This document shows, piece after piece, positions 46,080-56,986 of a stretch of DNA of 64,000 nt. Origin of the DNA: Magnaporthiopsis rhizophila (Eukaryota; Ascomycota; Sordariomycetes; Magnaporthales; Magnaporthaceae); assembly GCA_003049465.1 (NCBI GenBank), contig PYSS01000008.1, positions 1 through 64,000 on the forward strand, given 5' to 3'. The stretch's first letter is position 1, and every line of letters starts with the position of its first letter. The notes under the pieces are model-generated. The model was given only the letters and a program-made list of their open reading frames with translations. It was not told the origin of the DNA and did not search any database. A program made the position numbers and the translations under genes.

Positions 46080-46800
46080 ACCGGAACACGAACCGTTTAA
46101 CTATAAGATTAAGCTTAAACCGGAAGCATAATTTAAATACCAAAAGCTGTATTAATTAAACCTTTGGCAAAAAAGGCTATTATAAAAATAATTAAAGGAA
46201 AAAATCAGGAAAAAATTTACCAAACCTTTTAATTTCCTTATAAAATACAGAATTTTGTTTGTTTTTAAAAAAAACGGGAAAGAACGGATATATATTGATT
46301 ATTATTTGTTAAATTAAAAAATAATAAAGGATCGGTATCCTTTACCCCTGATTAATAAATTTAAAAATAAACTTGGGAAAAGCCGGTGGTTTATAGCCTT
46401 AAATTTATGCAAGGTTTATGATTTATTAAAAATTAAGGAGGGGGATAAATAAAAAACCGCTTTTTGGACCAAATTTGGAATTTTTGAATTATTAGTAATA
46501 ATTTTCGGGTTTATTAATGCACCAGCTACGTTTTAGCAAATAATTAACCATATATTGCAAAAATATTTTAATATTTTTGCCTTTGCATATTTGGATAATA
46601 TTTTAATCTTTTTAAATATATTGGAAAAATATAAATAATATATATATAAGGTGTTACAAAAGTTGCAAAATATAAAATTTTTGGTTAACCCGGATAAATA
46701 TATATGGCATTTTTTAAAGGTAATTTTTTTCGGGTTTGTTATTAAATAAGGGGAAATTTGGATAAAACCCAAAAAGGTACAGGCGGTAAAAGATTAGCCT
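46080..46800 (+). pseudogene. Nested element reverse transcriptase remnant
   Basis: Readable blocks are PEHEPFNYKIKLKPEA (about 46080-46130), FVFKKNGKERIYIDYYLLN (about 46257) and FGFINAPATF (about 46505), followed by TAG in place of CAG. The catalytic motif follows as YLDNILIF near 46590, with the second Asp changed to Asn. This is a Ty3/Gypsy reverse transcriptase. Confidence 0.88.
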
Positions 46801-47399
46801 GTATTTATTATAATTAAAAAAATGCGAGGTTTTTTGGGGTTTCTGAACTTTTACCGAAAATTTATTCGAGATTTTAGCAAAAAGGTTATATTATTTACGG
46901 ATTTTACCAAAAATAATACCCAATTTTATTGGGGGATATAAAAATAAACAGCTTTCGATTTGCTGAAAAAAATTATTATTTAAATACCGGTATTAACAAT
47001 GCTAAACCCAGAAAAATTTTTTGAAATTAAAATTAATATATTAGATTTTGTTATCGGAGGATAATTGGGATAGCGAAATGACCAAAAAAGGTTATATTTT
47101 TGTGCATTTTTTTCGCAAAAATTAAATAAACCTAAGCTAAATTATTAAATCTATAATAAAAAGCTTTTTGCTATTATCAAAATTTTGGAAAAATGGAGGG
47201 TATATTTGTGCAAAGCCAATTATTAAATTATGGTATACACCAATTATAAAAACCTATCACAATTTACCATTAGCTAAATACTAAACAAAAAATAAATCCG
47301 ATGGAGCCAGTTTTTTTAAAATTATAATTTTCGAATTAAGGTTAAAAAAGGGTTAAAAAATAGCCAAGCAAATGTTTTAAGCCGCCGATTAAATTATTA

Positions 47400-48030
47400 G
47401 GTGGATATGCTACCAAAAATGCGTGCAGTTTTGGCCAAAAGATCGAATAAATTCCTGATCCCAGCGCAGCGGGCATTAGCCAAAATAATCCGACAGAAAA
47501 GCTGGACCCCAGAAAAAATCCAGCAAATTTATAGCCAGATAGCTAATGGATACCAGGGGGTTGCTAAAATTTGGAAAAAGCTTTGGCAGTATTATAAGTT
47601 TATAAAAATTTATACCAAAATAAAAAATGCAATTAAAAATTATAAAAATTGTGCAAAAAATAAAACCAGCAGGTATAAACCTTATAAATTATTATAATTT
47701 TTGCCAATATTTAGCAAAATATGGCAAAAAATTACGGCGGATTTTATTACAGGGCTATCCAAATTAAAAAAATCCTTTATAAACGTTCAATACGATAATA
47801 TTATAGTAATAATCGACCGATTTACCAAATATACCATATATTTACCGTTCAAAAAAATGCAAAAGTTATAAACCTAACCTATATTTTTATCCGGAATATG
47901 ATTGCGAAATACGGAATACCGGAATATATAATTTTAAACCGAAACAAATTATTTAATAGCAAATTTTGGAAATAATTTATAGCAAATTTAGGTGCGAAAT
48001 ATGCTTTTTTTATAATTTATTATCTTTAAA
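47400..48030 (+). pseudogene. Nested element integrase remnant
   Basis: The zinc-binding region (GYQGVAKIWKKLWQYYKF, then KNCAKNKTSRYKPYKLL) is still open for 98 codons from 47401. The core follows with ADFITGLSKLKKS and IVIIDRFTKYTIYLPF. His and Cys ligands are partly replaced by Tyr. Confidence 0.85.
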
Positions 48031-48589
48031 CGGACGGATAAATAAAACGAACAAATCAAACCATAAAATAATATTTATATTATTTTATTAATTATAAATA
48101 AAATAATTAGGTATAATTATTTCTTATAGCGCAATTTGCATATAACAGTTTAATATATAAAAGTATAAAAATTATACCGTTTTATACAAATTATAGGTAT
48201 ATATTTACGGTATATAAAAAACCTAAGGCAGGATTATATGCCCTAGCAGCAGAAATACAGGTGAAAAAATTTACCAAGCTGCACAAAAATCTCCAGGCAA
48301 AACTAAAGGAATTATAATAATGCATATTTATACAGGCCAATAAAAAAAGGATTAAAAAACCAACCTTTAAAAAAGGGGATAATATTTATCTTTTTTGATA
48401 TAATATTAAAATAAAACAACCAAATAATAAATTAAATTATAAAAAATTGGGACCGTTTAAAATCCTAAAGAAAATTTCCAATATTAATTACGAATTTTAG
48501 CTATTACCAATTATGCATAATTATCCGGTTTTTTATATCGATTTGTTTAAACCAGCACCACCAGGGTTTAAAAATAACAAATTAATAAA

Positions 48590-48730
48590 AATCGACCCAA
48601 AACAGAAATATAAAATTAAAAAATTTTTGGATAAAAAAACCATTAACGGAACTAAATATTATTTAGTTAAATAAGCAGGGTACAAAATTAAGGAAAATAT
48701 TTAAAAAAAAAACAAATTTAAAAGGTACGC
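48590..48730 (+). pseudogene. Nested element chromodomain remnant
   Basis: At the 3' end of pol the reading is KIKKFLDKKTINGTKYYLVK, stop, AGYKIKENI. This resembles the chromodomain pattern of chromoviral integrases (a strand, YLVKW, GY, then an N-T-W helix). Confidence 0.65.
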
Positions 48731-49496
48731 CAAAAAATTTTAAAAAATATTAACAAAAGGCCTTTAATAAGGAATTAATACCAATGCCGGAATTCGGATT
48801 TCGGCTCGAAACGCCCGTACCAAAATAATTTACCTGGCTAAAGCAGGGTTAATAGGTTAAGATCAGGATTAACCCTGTGGTTGGCCCAGCTCGGAGATAA
48901 TGGAGGGAAATTGGGATTTAATAAGGCTAGAAAAATAACAGGGGCCTATACGGCCGCTTTTTCGGCCTTCTTTTGTTTAACCCGCTCCAGCTCCTTAATA
49001 TTATTAATCTTGCAGCGGATTGTGCGGGTCAGCTTTTTGCGCTATTATTTTTTTTATTTACAAAAATGTTCAATTTTTGCATCTACCGACCGATGCTTCT
49101 TTTTTGCGGCCTTCAGCTTTTCCTTTACGCAAGCATGCTAAGTATTATAAATAAAAAGGTGCTTGGGGGACGGATCCAGGATATTACAACAAAAGCGCCC
49201 GAAATAAACGCACCGGTCGTAACATAAATAATTGCACAAAAACGCATTATAATAAGCAAAACTGTCGGTTTTGCAGTTGGAACAAAAAGGCATAATAATA
49301 AGGGATAAAATAATAAAAACAAGGAAATTATCTCGATAAACGGTTGAAAATGCCGATTTATGCTTTTGCACCCAACCAAACATTTTGTTAAAAAAAGGGA
49401 ACAAAAAATAATAAGGAAAAAAAATATTTATTATTAATAGAAAAACAGGGCCGCAGGTTTTGGCCAAAGGAATTTGGCCTAAAAAGAAAAACCTGG

Positions 49497-49949
49497 TGTT
49501 ACGGCCATAGCTGGCAAGGGGCAAAAGGGCTGGGGCTAACCCCCAGCGGTACACCTTTATCCCGCAATTATAAAAACCAAAAGGCCCAAATAATTAAAGC
49601 CAAAAGGGAGTTACGTAACTAGGTATTTACTTAAACACCAGTGATATGTTTGCTATAAATATAACAAACATAATACAGTGATATATTTGTTATAAACATA
49701 GCAAATATAGCACAAACATGGTATAAAAGCTTACGGATATATAAAAAAAAACTTCCTATTGTATTAGGTGGCTTTAATTAAGGCCTCGGCATCAGTCAAC
49801 CTAAATTAGCTTTAAGGCAACCCTTTGGGCAAATAATCAAAACCTTTGTTACCACTCCAGTTTCCTAGCACAGCAACTTTATAAAGATCATACTGCTTAG
49901 CACCTTTCCTAGCGTACCCTACCCTAGGAGCAGAGAACTGTTTGTAACA
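49497..49949 (+). repeat. 3' LTR of the nested element
   Basis: 453 bp, same length as the 5' LTR, differing mainly by transitions. It is followed immediately by the second CCACC at 49950-49954, after which T-rich outer-element sequence resumes. Confidence 0.93.
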
Positions 49950-49999
49950 CCACCTCGGGTAACCCGTTTAAAATTGGGAATTATTATTGGTATTTTTTC

Positions 50000-51960
50000 A
50001 AAAGCCTGTATGCCCAAGCTTTTTGTGCTTACTGGGCGGTTTTTATATAATTTTGCAGTTTTTATTCCAATTTTTTTTGCCTTTTTTTTAGCACAATTTA
50101 AATATTGCTCCGTATTTTGTATCCGGTGGTTTGTGGTTTCTGTTTATATTTTGATTTTGTTAAATATAGCAGTATATTTTCCGTGTATTATTTCCAAAGT
50201 TTACCGGTGGGCGTTTTGAATTTTGGTTAATTTTTTAAAGGTGTGGTTTTTAATATTTATATTATTTGTGGTTTTCAAAATAACTTTCCAGATCTCTGTA
50301 ATAAATTTATTATTTTTGTCGATTATTTATTATTTAAAATTACAAATTTAGGTTTGGGTTATTTTTATTTGATTTTGGATTATTTTGGAAATAATTTAAT
50401 AAATCGAGTGGGTATATTTATATCTTTTTTTTAGTTTAATTATTTTTTTTTGGATGGTTTTAGGGATGGTTAACCGATCCGGGATTTTCGAACAAAAGGC
50501 AAATATAGCATTATAAAAAATAATAAGCCCCTGATAAATGTTTCGCATTTATGCCTTATATTTGGGATTTAGCCTTATAGAACAGTATCTGGCGGGGGAT
50601 AATACGGGGGTTAATTATTGGTTTTTATTCCTTTATTATAATTTTTTAAAAATAGAAGGGGAATAAAATACCAGGGCCTTTTCCGCATTAATTATAGGGG
50701 TATTTTATCGTTTTTGGGAATAATTGGTGCTGCGGGAATGGGATTATTCCCTGTTCGGAGCGGGGGATCCTTGCTTTACTAATTGTATCAAGGTATCCGG
50801 GGAAAGTAATACGGATCGCTTTTTTATAAAAAAACCTATTATTTTGGTTATAATGGATAAATTAATAGAGGGTTTCTGGCTATCGGTATAATCTGGAGGG
50901 GCAATATAATATTAGTGATTAGCTGGGCCTATTTTTCGTTTATTTTGGCAAAAATACTAATGTTATATTTAAGAGCTAAAATAAATTTTTTTTAAATTTT
51001 AAAAATAATTATATTAATTTGGATATTAGCGATAAGTTAATTGTAATATTGGTTAATTTTATTAATTAATATAATATTTGTAATATTAATTTTAAGCTTA
51101 TGCGCAAAAAGTAAAAAACAGGTAATTTTTTTCGGAAATTTGTAACTTTTTATCGGTATTAGTTAAAAGTTTCTGTAAATTTGTCCATTAATTTGTTATA
51201 AATTTGGTCGGTTTAAAAAAATCCTTTTTTGGTGCTTTTGGCAAGGTTTTTTATTTGGTAAATAAAATCCCTTAAATATTGTTATTCTTTATTTAAATGT
51301 TTTATAAAATTATTAAGGGTTTTTCCGTATTTTTGCTGCAATTGTTTTTCGATAACTTTCATTTTTTTTTAAATATAACCGGCAAAAGTTTTGTACTTTT
51401 TTTTCTGCCTAGTTTGGATTTATTTCAGGGTTTTAGTTATTTATTTGCATTACTAATTAATTTTGTTTAAAATAGTTTGTATAAAATCGATAAATAAATT
51501 AAGGTTTTTGCTAAGGATTTTTATATAGGCTGTAAAGTTTTGACAAAATTTGTCCTGGTTATATTTAATGCAGGTGAGGCAATTTTTACCAATAAGGGAC
51601 AAATGTATAACCGTAAAAAACAAATAATATTTGTGGCTTATAAACAATTGCTCCAATTATTTAATATTTTTGGAAGTACCGCTAAAAAATATTAATTATT
51701 TTTTTTTTTTTTTTTTTGGTAAGGTGGAATTTACAATGCTTAAAACCTGGTTTTTAAAGGTACGGGCAGTACAAGTAGCAGGTTAATTGGTGGGTAAATA
51801 TAGCTAAAATCCAAACACCAATGGTGCTTTTTTCGTCAATTCGCTGGAATATAAATAACGTAATATAATTATTTGCCCAAATACGCAAAATAGCTGCAAC
51901 AGCATTAAGGATTATAACAACAAGGGTGGCCACCAAACTTATTAAGGGCTGGAAAAAGGG
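50000..51960 (-). pseudogene. Outer element gag remnant (5' part)
   Basis: This T-rich DNA lies between the nested element and the right LTR of the outer element. On the minus strand short open pieces remain (51936-51754, 51656-51453), but none carries a motif strong enough to name. The gag assignment rests on position between the 5' LTR and the knuckle/pol remnants. Confidence 0.45.
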
Positions 51961-52048
51961 AAATTTAAATTAATTAATAAATCTTTCCAAAGTTTAGGAG
52001 AAAAAATAATAAGGTTTGTTAAGCAATCCTAAAGGGTAAAAAATTATT

Positions 52049-52415
52049 TGTAACAAAAAAATCAAATTAGCTCGGAGAAAGTTTCTTAAATTAATAATAA
52101 TCTTTCAAAGCCTCAAAAAAATGCTTAGTGAGCCCCCCAATCTCCTCAAAGGGTTCCTTTGAGGGGTGCCTTTTATATAAGCCACAGGGTGGCCCGTGCA
52201 AAATCCTAAATATATATTTAAGTGCAGGGTAAAAAATAGGATATAATAACCGAGCGCCAAGCTTCTGCGAGGGATTTGTATTAGCGCGAAACGCTCCAAC
52301 GAAAAATTATTATCTTATTTTGGCCCTCTTTTGTGGCCTCCTGTTGGTGCTTCCTGGCCGGCCTTCTCTCCCTTTGGGCCGGCTTTCTGTCCGTAAGGAT
52401 CGTCCCTGTGTGACA
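52049..52415 (-). repeat. Right LTR of the outer element (biological 5' LTR)
   Basis: 367 bp from TGTAACAAAA to TGTGTGACA. It differs from the left LTR mainly by G-to-A on the plus strand, whereas the left LTR shows mainly C-to-T. The second target duplication CCAGC follows at 52416-52420. Confidence 0.93.
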
Positions 52416-52437
52416 CCAGCTGACACTCCTGCTCCAG

Positions 52438-53497
52438 TCTCCGAACGCAGCGTGGTCTTCTTTCGTGCGCAGGATGACCTGACCAACGACCTGCAGAAGA
52501 AGCTGATTCTTCGTCTCGGCGAGCTGTCTGGACGCCCGGCCACATCCGGCCTCCACATACACCCTGTGCTCAACTCGGAGCGAGAAGTGGAGGGAGGTAA
52601 CGACCTCGAGATCAGCACCATCAGCTCGGTTGGGCGGGAGAAGTACTACGAGAGCGTCAAGACGGAGGTCGACGGCCTGAACACCAAGAAGCAGGACACA
52701 TCCCAATGGCACAGCGACATCGCATTCGAGCCCGTTCCCGCCGATTACAGTTCTCTGAGACTGGTGAAACTGCCCAAAACCGGTGGTGGTAAGGAGACAG
52801 CTTCCCATGAGCGAGACATGACAGTATACCGAGGCATGCAGTCGCTGACAAGACTCCGCGCACCAGACACCCTGTGGGCCTCCGGCTACGAGATCTACGA
52901 CCGCATCTCGGAGTCCTACCAAGCCTTCCTCGAGACGCTGACCGCCACGTTCGAGCAGCCCTTCTTCCTCGCCGCCGCAAAGCACAATGGGTTCCAGCTG
53001 TACGACAAGCCACGTGGGTCTCCGGAGAACGTCGGCTCGACGCTCAAGGCGGTCCACCCTGTCGTGCGCACGAACCCCGTGACGGGCTGGAAGAGCGTCT
53101 TCCCCGTCGGCGCGCACGCCAAGCACATCAACGGGCTGACGAGCGAGGAGAGCAAGCACCTGCTGGACTGGTTCCTGCAGCTCCTGCAGCAGAACCATGA
53201 CCTTCAGGTCCGGTTCAAGTGGCGGAGCCCCAACGACATTGGTGGGCTAATACCATTCCTCCCCTCTTAGCGGCCGGCGGCTTGGATTACGAAAGAAGAC
53301 GCATGCTGACAACGCGCCCCTCCTGTCCTTATGACATGGCAGCCATTTGGGATAATCGGAGCGTGTTCCACACGGCAACACTGGACTACGAAGGCCAAGG
53401 AGATCGCTTCGGGAACCGTGCTGTCGGGCTCGGTGAGAAGCCATATTTGGATCCTCAAAGCAAGTCGCGGCGCGCAGCATTGGCCGAGAGAGAGTAA
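52438..53497 (+). CDS. TauD/TfdA-type Fe(II)/2-oxoglutarate dioxygenase, exons 2-4
   Basis: Exons 52438-52788, 52867-53241 and 53343-53497, joined to exon 1 at 36944-37157, give 364 aa with all phases closing. The introns here are 78 and 101 bp. The jelly-roll enzyme is complete: SERSVVFFRAQDDL, the iron ligands H and D in TSQWHSDIAFEP, the distal His in NRSVFHTATLDY and the 2-oxoglutarate-binding Arg in DRFGNRAVGLG. Family members cleave taurine, other sulfonates or alkyl sulfates to release sulfite or sulfate; the exact substrate cannot be read from sequence. The gene is divergent from a Dal5-like transporter. No stop, frameshift or RIP-type damage is visible in any exon although the first intron holds 15.2 kb of retrotransposon. 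If that intron is not spliced, only a short exon-1 product would be made. Confidence 0.9.
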
Positions 53498-53589
53498 ATC
53501 AGACTCAGGAAGTCTAAACGAACAGTGACTCGATAGGTACACATTCCAGGCATAAATGGAGATTAATATGATGGTTGGCACTCCTGACG

Positions 53590-54670
53590 AGCTCGTAATT
53601 GTTGGGGTTTCTTCTAACGTAGATGAAACAAGCATCCGAGCGGAGGGCAGTGGCTGGCTCGGTGGTGGTCACAGATATCGTGATCGAGTTGCTGCGTAGC
53701 AGCCGTGAGATGTACAAGGACATCTACTCTTCGGACGAGGAGGTGGAGGAGGATGACGATGACAGCGAGAGAGAGAACAAGGATGAGGACGAACGAAAGA
53801 CCTGTCCTTGCGCAACGTGCAGTTCAGGCTGGAACATCTTCGAGGGACGCTGAGGCAGGTAAACGCGGCCGTTGCTGGTGCCTCCGAGCAGGTCAGAGGC
53901 TTGTGTGCCCAGTACAGCCTGCTCAGCGCCAGCGCCAGGAGGTCCTCAGCATGATTGGGGAGCCGTCGTCCTTCTGGTGGCGCAAAGACTACATCGTCCG
54001 CCTCTCACTCGAGGCTGGCGACTTCAACATGACGCCCCTGACCTCCGGGCGAGGCTCTACCTCGACCGGCGACATGTCCACCGACGTTGCGTGCGGCAGG
54101 GAGACTCCCAACAAGCCCGAGAAGGGCTCTGCCGCCGCCGCCTCGGGCCCACAGGCCTGCGACGTCTCAATATCCTACGTGACCTCGGGCGTCTCTTGGG
54201 CTCCCTCGTACGATTTGGCTCTCTCGACGATCGACAGCACGGGCACGCTCCGCTTTGTTGCGCAGCTCACCAACGAGACTTCAGAGACCTGGAAGGACTG
54301 CAGGATTGTCCTGTCGACGAGCCTGGGAATCTCAAGCACCGAAGAATGTCATCCCCATCCTGAAGCCGCGGCGAAATATGGACGGAACCTCCCAACGCCG
54401 CACCACACTCCCGCGATCCTCGTCGGGCGATAGCTTTACCCTGAGACTCCGCGTCGACGCCGCCATCGAGGCGATCTACCCCAAGCCCGAGACCAAGCGA
54501 GGCAGCCAGGGCCCGCGAGGCGACAACTTTGCTGCCAGCAGCATCGGCAAGAAGGAGGAGGACATAGACCTGGAGGGCCACAAAGAGGACGAGGAGCTTA
54601 GCTCCGGTCTTGTTAGCAGTGGAGGTGGCAGCGATGGAGCGGCATTTTGGGTACCCAGTATTTTGAAGCG
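53590..54670 (+). pseudogene. Broken DUF4139/DUF4140-type gene
   Basis: Pieces in different frames follow the order of the fungal DUF4140-coiled coil-DUF4139 proteins. ELVIVGVSSNVDETSIRAEG comes at about 53590, then a frame change, then TDIVIELLRSSREMYKDIY with an acidic run. A further frame change leads to a coiled-coil-like piece (LRNVQFRLEHLRGTLRQV). The DUF4139 core SYVTSGVSWAPSYDLALSTI and ETWKDCRIVLSTS appears at about 54170-54325. Frameshifts, a missing middle and a truncated 3' end mark it as a pseudogene. The GC content is normal, so it was broken by indels and deletion and not by RIP. The family's function is poorly defined. Confidence 0.75.
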
Positions 54671-55834
54671 CAAATCGTTTGGGGATCTCATGGGTTGGAT
54701 ATTGGCGGCTCGGCAGCTTCCGCATCGACTCGCCTTGCTCTCCCTTCTGCGGAGTGGTTCAATCGAACCTGATTGATCAGATGCGATCTTGTAGCATAAT
54801 TAGATGTACAGATGGCTCATGGAGATAGAGTAGATATCTTGAAGTGGATGGAAAGCCTTGTGCCGATGAGAGTTCGGGACCGTGAATGGCAAAGAGGTAA
54901 TTGGACGAAACTATCGCGCGAAGCGCCCCCTCCGAACTCCGTCGATCCTGGTTTCCAGGGAGCGGGTCGTCCCATGCAACGCAGGCACATGGGACGGTCC
55001 TAACGCCGCCCGCCATGCGGTGCATACCACAGCCTCGCCCTCGGCTGGTGAGGGAGCGAGCAACCGACGCGGTGGGGGCGGTGAGTCTGAGGTCGAACCG
55101 GAGCGCTTGGTGCCTCCGCGACTACGTCATCACCAAAGCATTTCACGCCTCTATCTGACGTGTGCCGCGAAGTTGTGATTCCCAGGTATTGCAGAGTAGA
55201 GGTGGATGCAATAGACCGAATCCCCTTGATCTCTAACTGGAAGGAGACCTTGTGAGGGGTAGGAGACCCTCTGGCTCTAGATGTACAGGTGCGCTGGACC
55301 AGGCCACCTCACCCTTTAAGGCGATGCGACCTGCGAGCGAGTGCAGCCCTTTGCCAATCTCCACGCTGATCCAAAAGGCAAATCTGCCGCAGTGATTTAC
55401 ACCATCTTCTCTTTCCTTTATCCCCCGGTTTAAACGAGGGACAACCGTTTACATTTCGATAAATACAAACGTGTTTAAATCCCGTTAATTGTATTATATT
55501 TACACACCTTTCCTTGTAAAATAAAACCAATTATTATTGGGTGCTTGTCTTATTACGTTTTTGTTAAAAGGATATAAAATATAAATACCTATAAAAAAGA
55601 AAAACATAGCAATAAAATAAGATTTTCCTGGATGATGGCCGGGTTATAATGAAAGTTAATTAATTTATTATAAAAGTTTGCTTTACTTATTAATATTTAT
55701 ATTAGTTAGTTATATATATGTATATATATATATTTCTTAATAATTATAAATATTTAATACATTTTAAAGACTTATTTAATGCAATTAAAATTTTAATATT
55801 TTTAATTTAAATTATTTTATATATTGTTATTATA
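54671..55834. other. Intergenic DNA grading into an AT-rich block
   Basis: GC-rich DNA without a recognisable gene continues to about 55,430, then changes abruptly to very AT-rich sequence. No RNA gene or domain was seen. Confidence 0.45.
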
Positions 55835-56140
55835 ATTGTTAGTAGGAGTTTGTACTTTTGTTTAACGGCTCGTAAAGCTCTAAAAGTAATAAATAAAGAT
55901 CTTTATGATCTCGAGAAAAGTCCTGTTATTGTGCATGTTTGTATTGAGCATAAGGAAAAGGAACCTCTGGCCCTGAGGGGGTGCCAGAGGTAGGGTATAT
56001 ATACATGGTTTTAGGGCCGTGCCCTGGGGCTTGGCCCTAAGGCCAAGCCATAGGCATAAGCCACGGGCCACGCCACGGGCCCAAGCCAGGGGCCCTAGGC
56101 CCTGTAATCAAGTCCTTCCTTTAGCCCAAAACAAGTGTTT
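55835..56140 (+). repeat. LTR-like copy A
   Basis: The sequence from GGAGTTTGTACTTTTG through ACGGCTCG, a GGGGGTGCC box, TATATATACA and a Gly-type palindromic GGCC-rich block to CAAGTCCTTCC is repeated in inverted orientation at 56478-56770. It looks like an LTR or solo LTR, and its first part is more AT-rich than copy B. Confidence 0.7.
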
Positions 56141-56149
56141 TTTCTTTTA

Positions 56150-56245
56150 TTTCTTTTTTCTTTCATTTCTTTTTTTTGTTATTTCTTTTTTTTGTTATTT
56201 CTTTTTTTTGTTATTTCTTTTTTTTGTTATTTCTTTTTTCTTTTT
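56150..56245 (+). repeat. 16-bp minisatellite
   Basis: Between the inverted LTR-like copies, the unit TTTTTTTTGTTATTTC is repeated about 4.5 times, with a variant first copy. Confidence 0.8.
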
Positions 56246-56477
56246 GTCACGGGACTAGGCCAAGGTAGTACCCGTTACACCAAAGCAAAAGGGAACGTTG
56301 TCATATCCGGGGTTACGACGTGCTTGGTCCTCATATAAGGGATCGTACCGTGACATTTTTATTTTTTCTTTTATTTTTTGGATATTTTTTTTTAAATAAA
56401 AAGCTATATTAAAATAAACGTTGATGTCGGAATAATATTCCGCTCTTTTTCCGGCGCATGCAATTGGGAAGGGATTC

Positions 56478-56770
56478 ACTTGTTTTGAGCCAAAGGAAGG
56501 ACTTGATTGCAGGGCTTGAGCCCCTGGCTTGAGCCCGTGGCTTGTGCTTGTGGCTTGGCCCTAGGGCCAAGCCACAGGGCACGGCCCCCATCCCCTGTAT
56601 ATAACCCCTACCTTTGGCACCCCCTCGGGGCCAAAGGTTCTTCTTCTTCCTTATGCTTAACACAAGTAGTGCATAATATAGGACTATTCCCCAGATTATA
56701 GAGATCTTTGTTCACCACTTTTGGAGAGCTCCGAGCCGTCAAACAGGAGTAACCTACTCCTATCAACAGT
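56478..56770 (-). repeat. LTR-like copy B (inverted)
   Basis: The reverse complement begins TGTTGATAGGAGTAGG, runs through CTCCTGTTTGACGGCTCGGAG and GGGGGTGCC, and ends CAAGTCCTTCCTTTGGC. It pairs with copy A to make a large inverted repeat with a spacer of about 340 bp. Confidence 0.75.
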
Positions 56771-56875
56771 TGATAACATTAAATACTTTTGTTAAAAATT
56801 TAATAAAAGGAAAAATTTAATTACCGAAGGCTTTATATTTTAAAAAAGGTTATATATTAAATATAATATATAATT

Positions 56876-56977
56876 TTTTCATTTTTTCATTTTTTCATTT
56901 TTTCATTTTTTCATTTTTTCATTTTTTCATTTTTTCATTTTTTCATTTTTTCATTTTTTCATTTTTTCATTTTTTCA
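56876..56977 (+). repeat. 8-bp satellite (CATTTTTT)n
   Basis: About a dozen near-perfect copies of CATTTTTT lead directly into the 11-bp array. Confidence 0.9.
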
Positions 56978-56986
56978 ATTTTTTTT

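Larger units (their letters stand above)
42680..49949 (+). mobile_element. Nested Ty3/Gypsy chromovirus, RIP-degenerate
   Basis: A 7,270-bp element sits inside the outer one. Its LTRs are 453 bp each (42680-43132 and 49497-49949, TGTTACGG...GTAACA) and are flanked by the duplication CCACC (42675-42679 and 49950-49954). The plus-strand order is gag, zinc knuckle, reverse transcriptase, RNase H, integrase and a chromodomain-like end, which is the chromovirus layout. The plus strand is A-rich and G-poor (G-to-A change), the opposite skew to the surrounding outer element. No intact frame remains. Confidence 0.93.
37215..52415 (-). mobile_element. Ty3/Gypsy LTR retrotransposon, RIP-degenerate, host of a nested element
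   Basis: The element has two 367-bp LTRs (37215-37581 and 52049-52415) bounded by TG...CA-type ends and flanked by the 5-bp duplication CCAGC (37210-37214 and 52416-52420). Its coding strand is minus, so its biological 5' LTR is the right one. Minus-strand remnants appear in Ty3/Gypsy order: gag (about 51.9-50 kb, continuing at 42.6-41.3 kb), a zinc knuckle near 41.4 kb, reverse transcriptase near 40.2 kb and integrase near 38.7 kb. Every frame is broken by many stops and the plus strand is T-rich, as expected from C-to-T change. It is interrupted by a second element at 42680-49949. It is certainly non-autonomous now. Confidence 0.93.
37158..52437 (+). other. TauD intron 1, expanded by a retrotransposon insertion
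   Basis: Without the insertion and one copy of its 5-bp target duplication this intron is 74 bp: 37158-37214 plus 52421-52437. It starts GTGGGC and ends GCTCCAG. A CTGAC branch-like site (52420-52424) lies just upstream of the 3' splice site and survives because the duplicated CCAGC restores the sequence. All recognised splice signals are therefore present, separated by 15.2 kb of foreign DNA. Confidence 0.85.
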
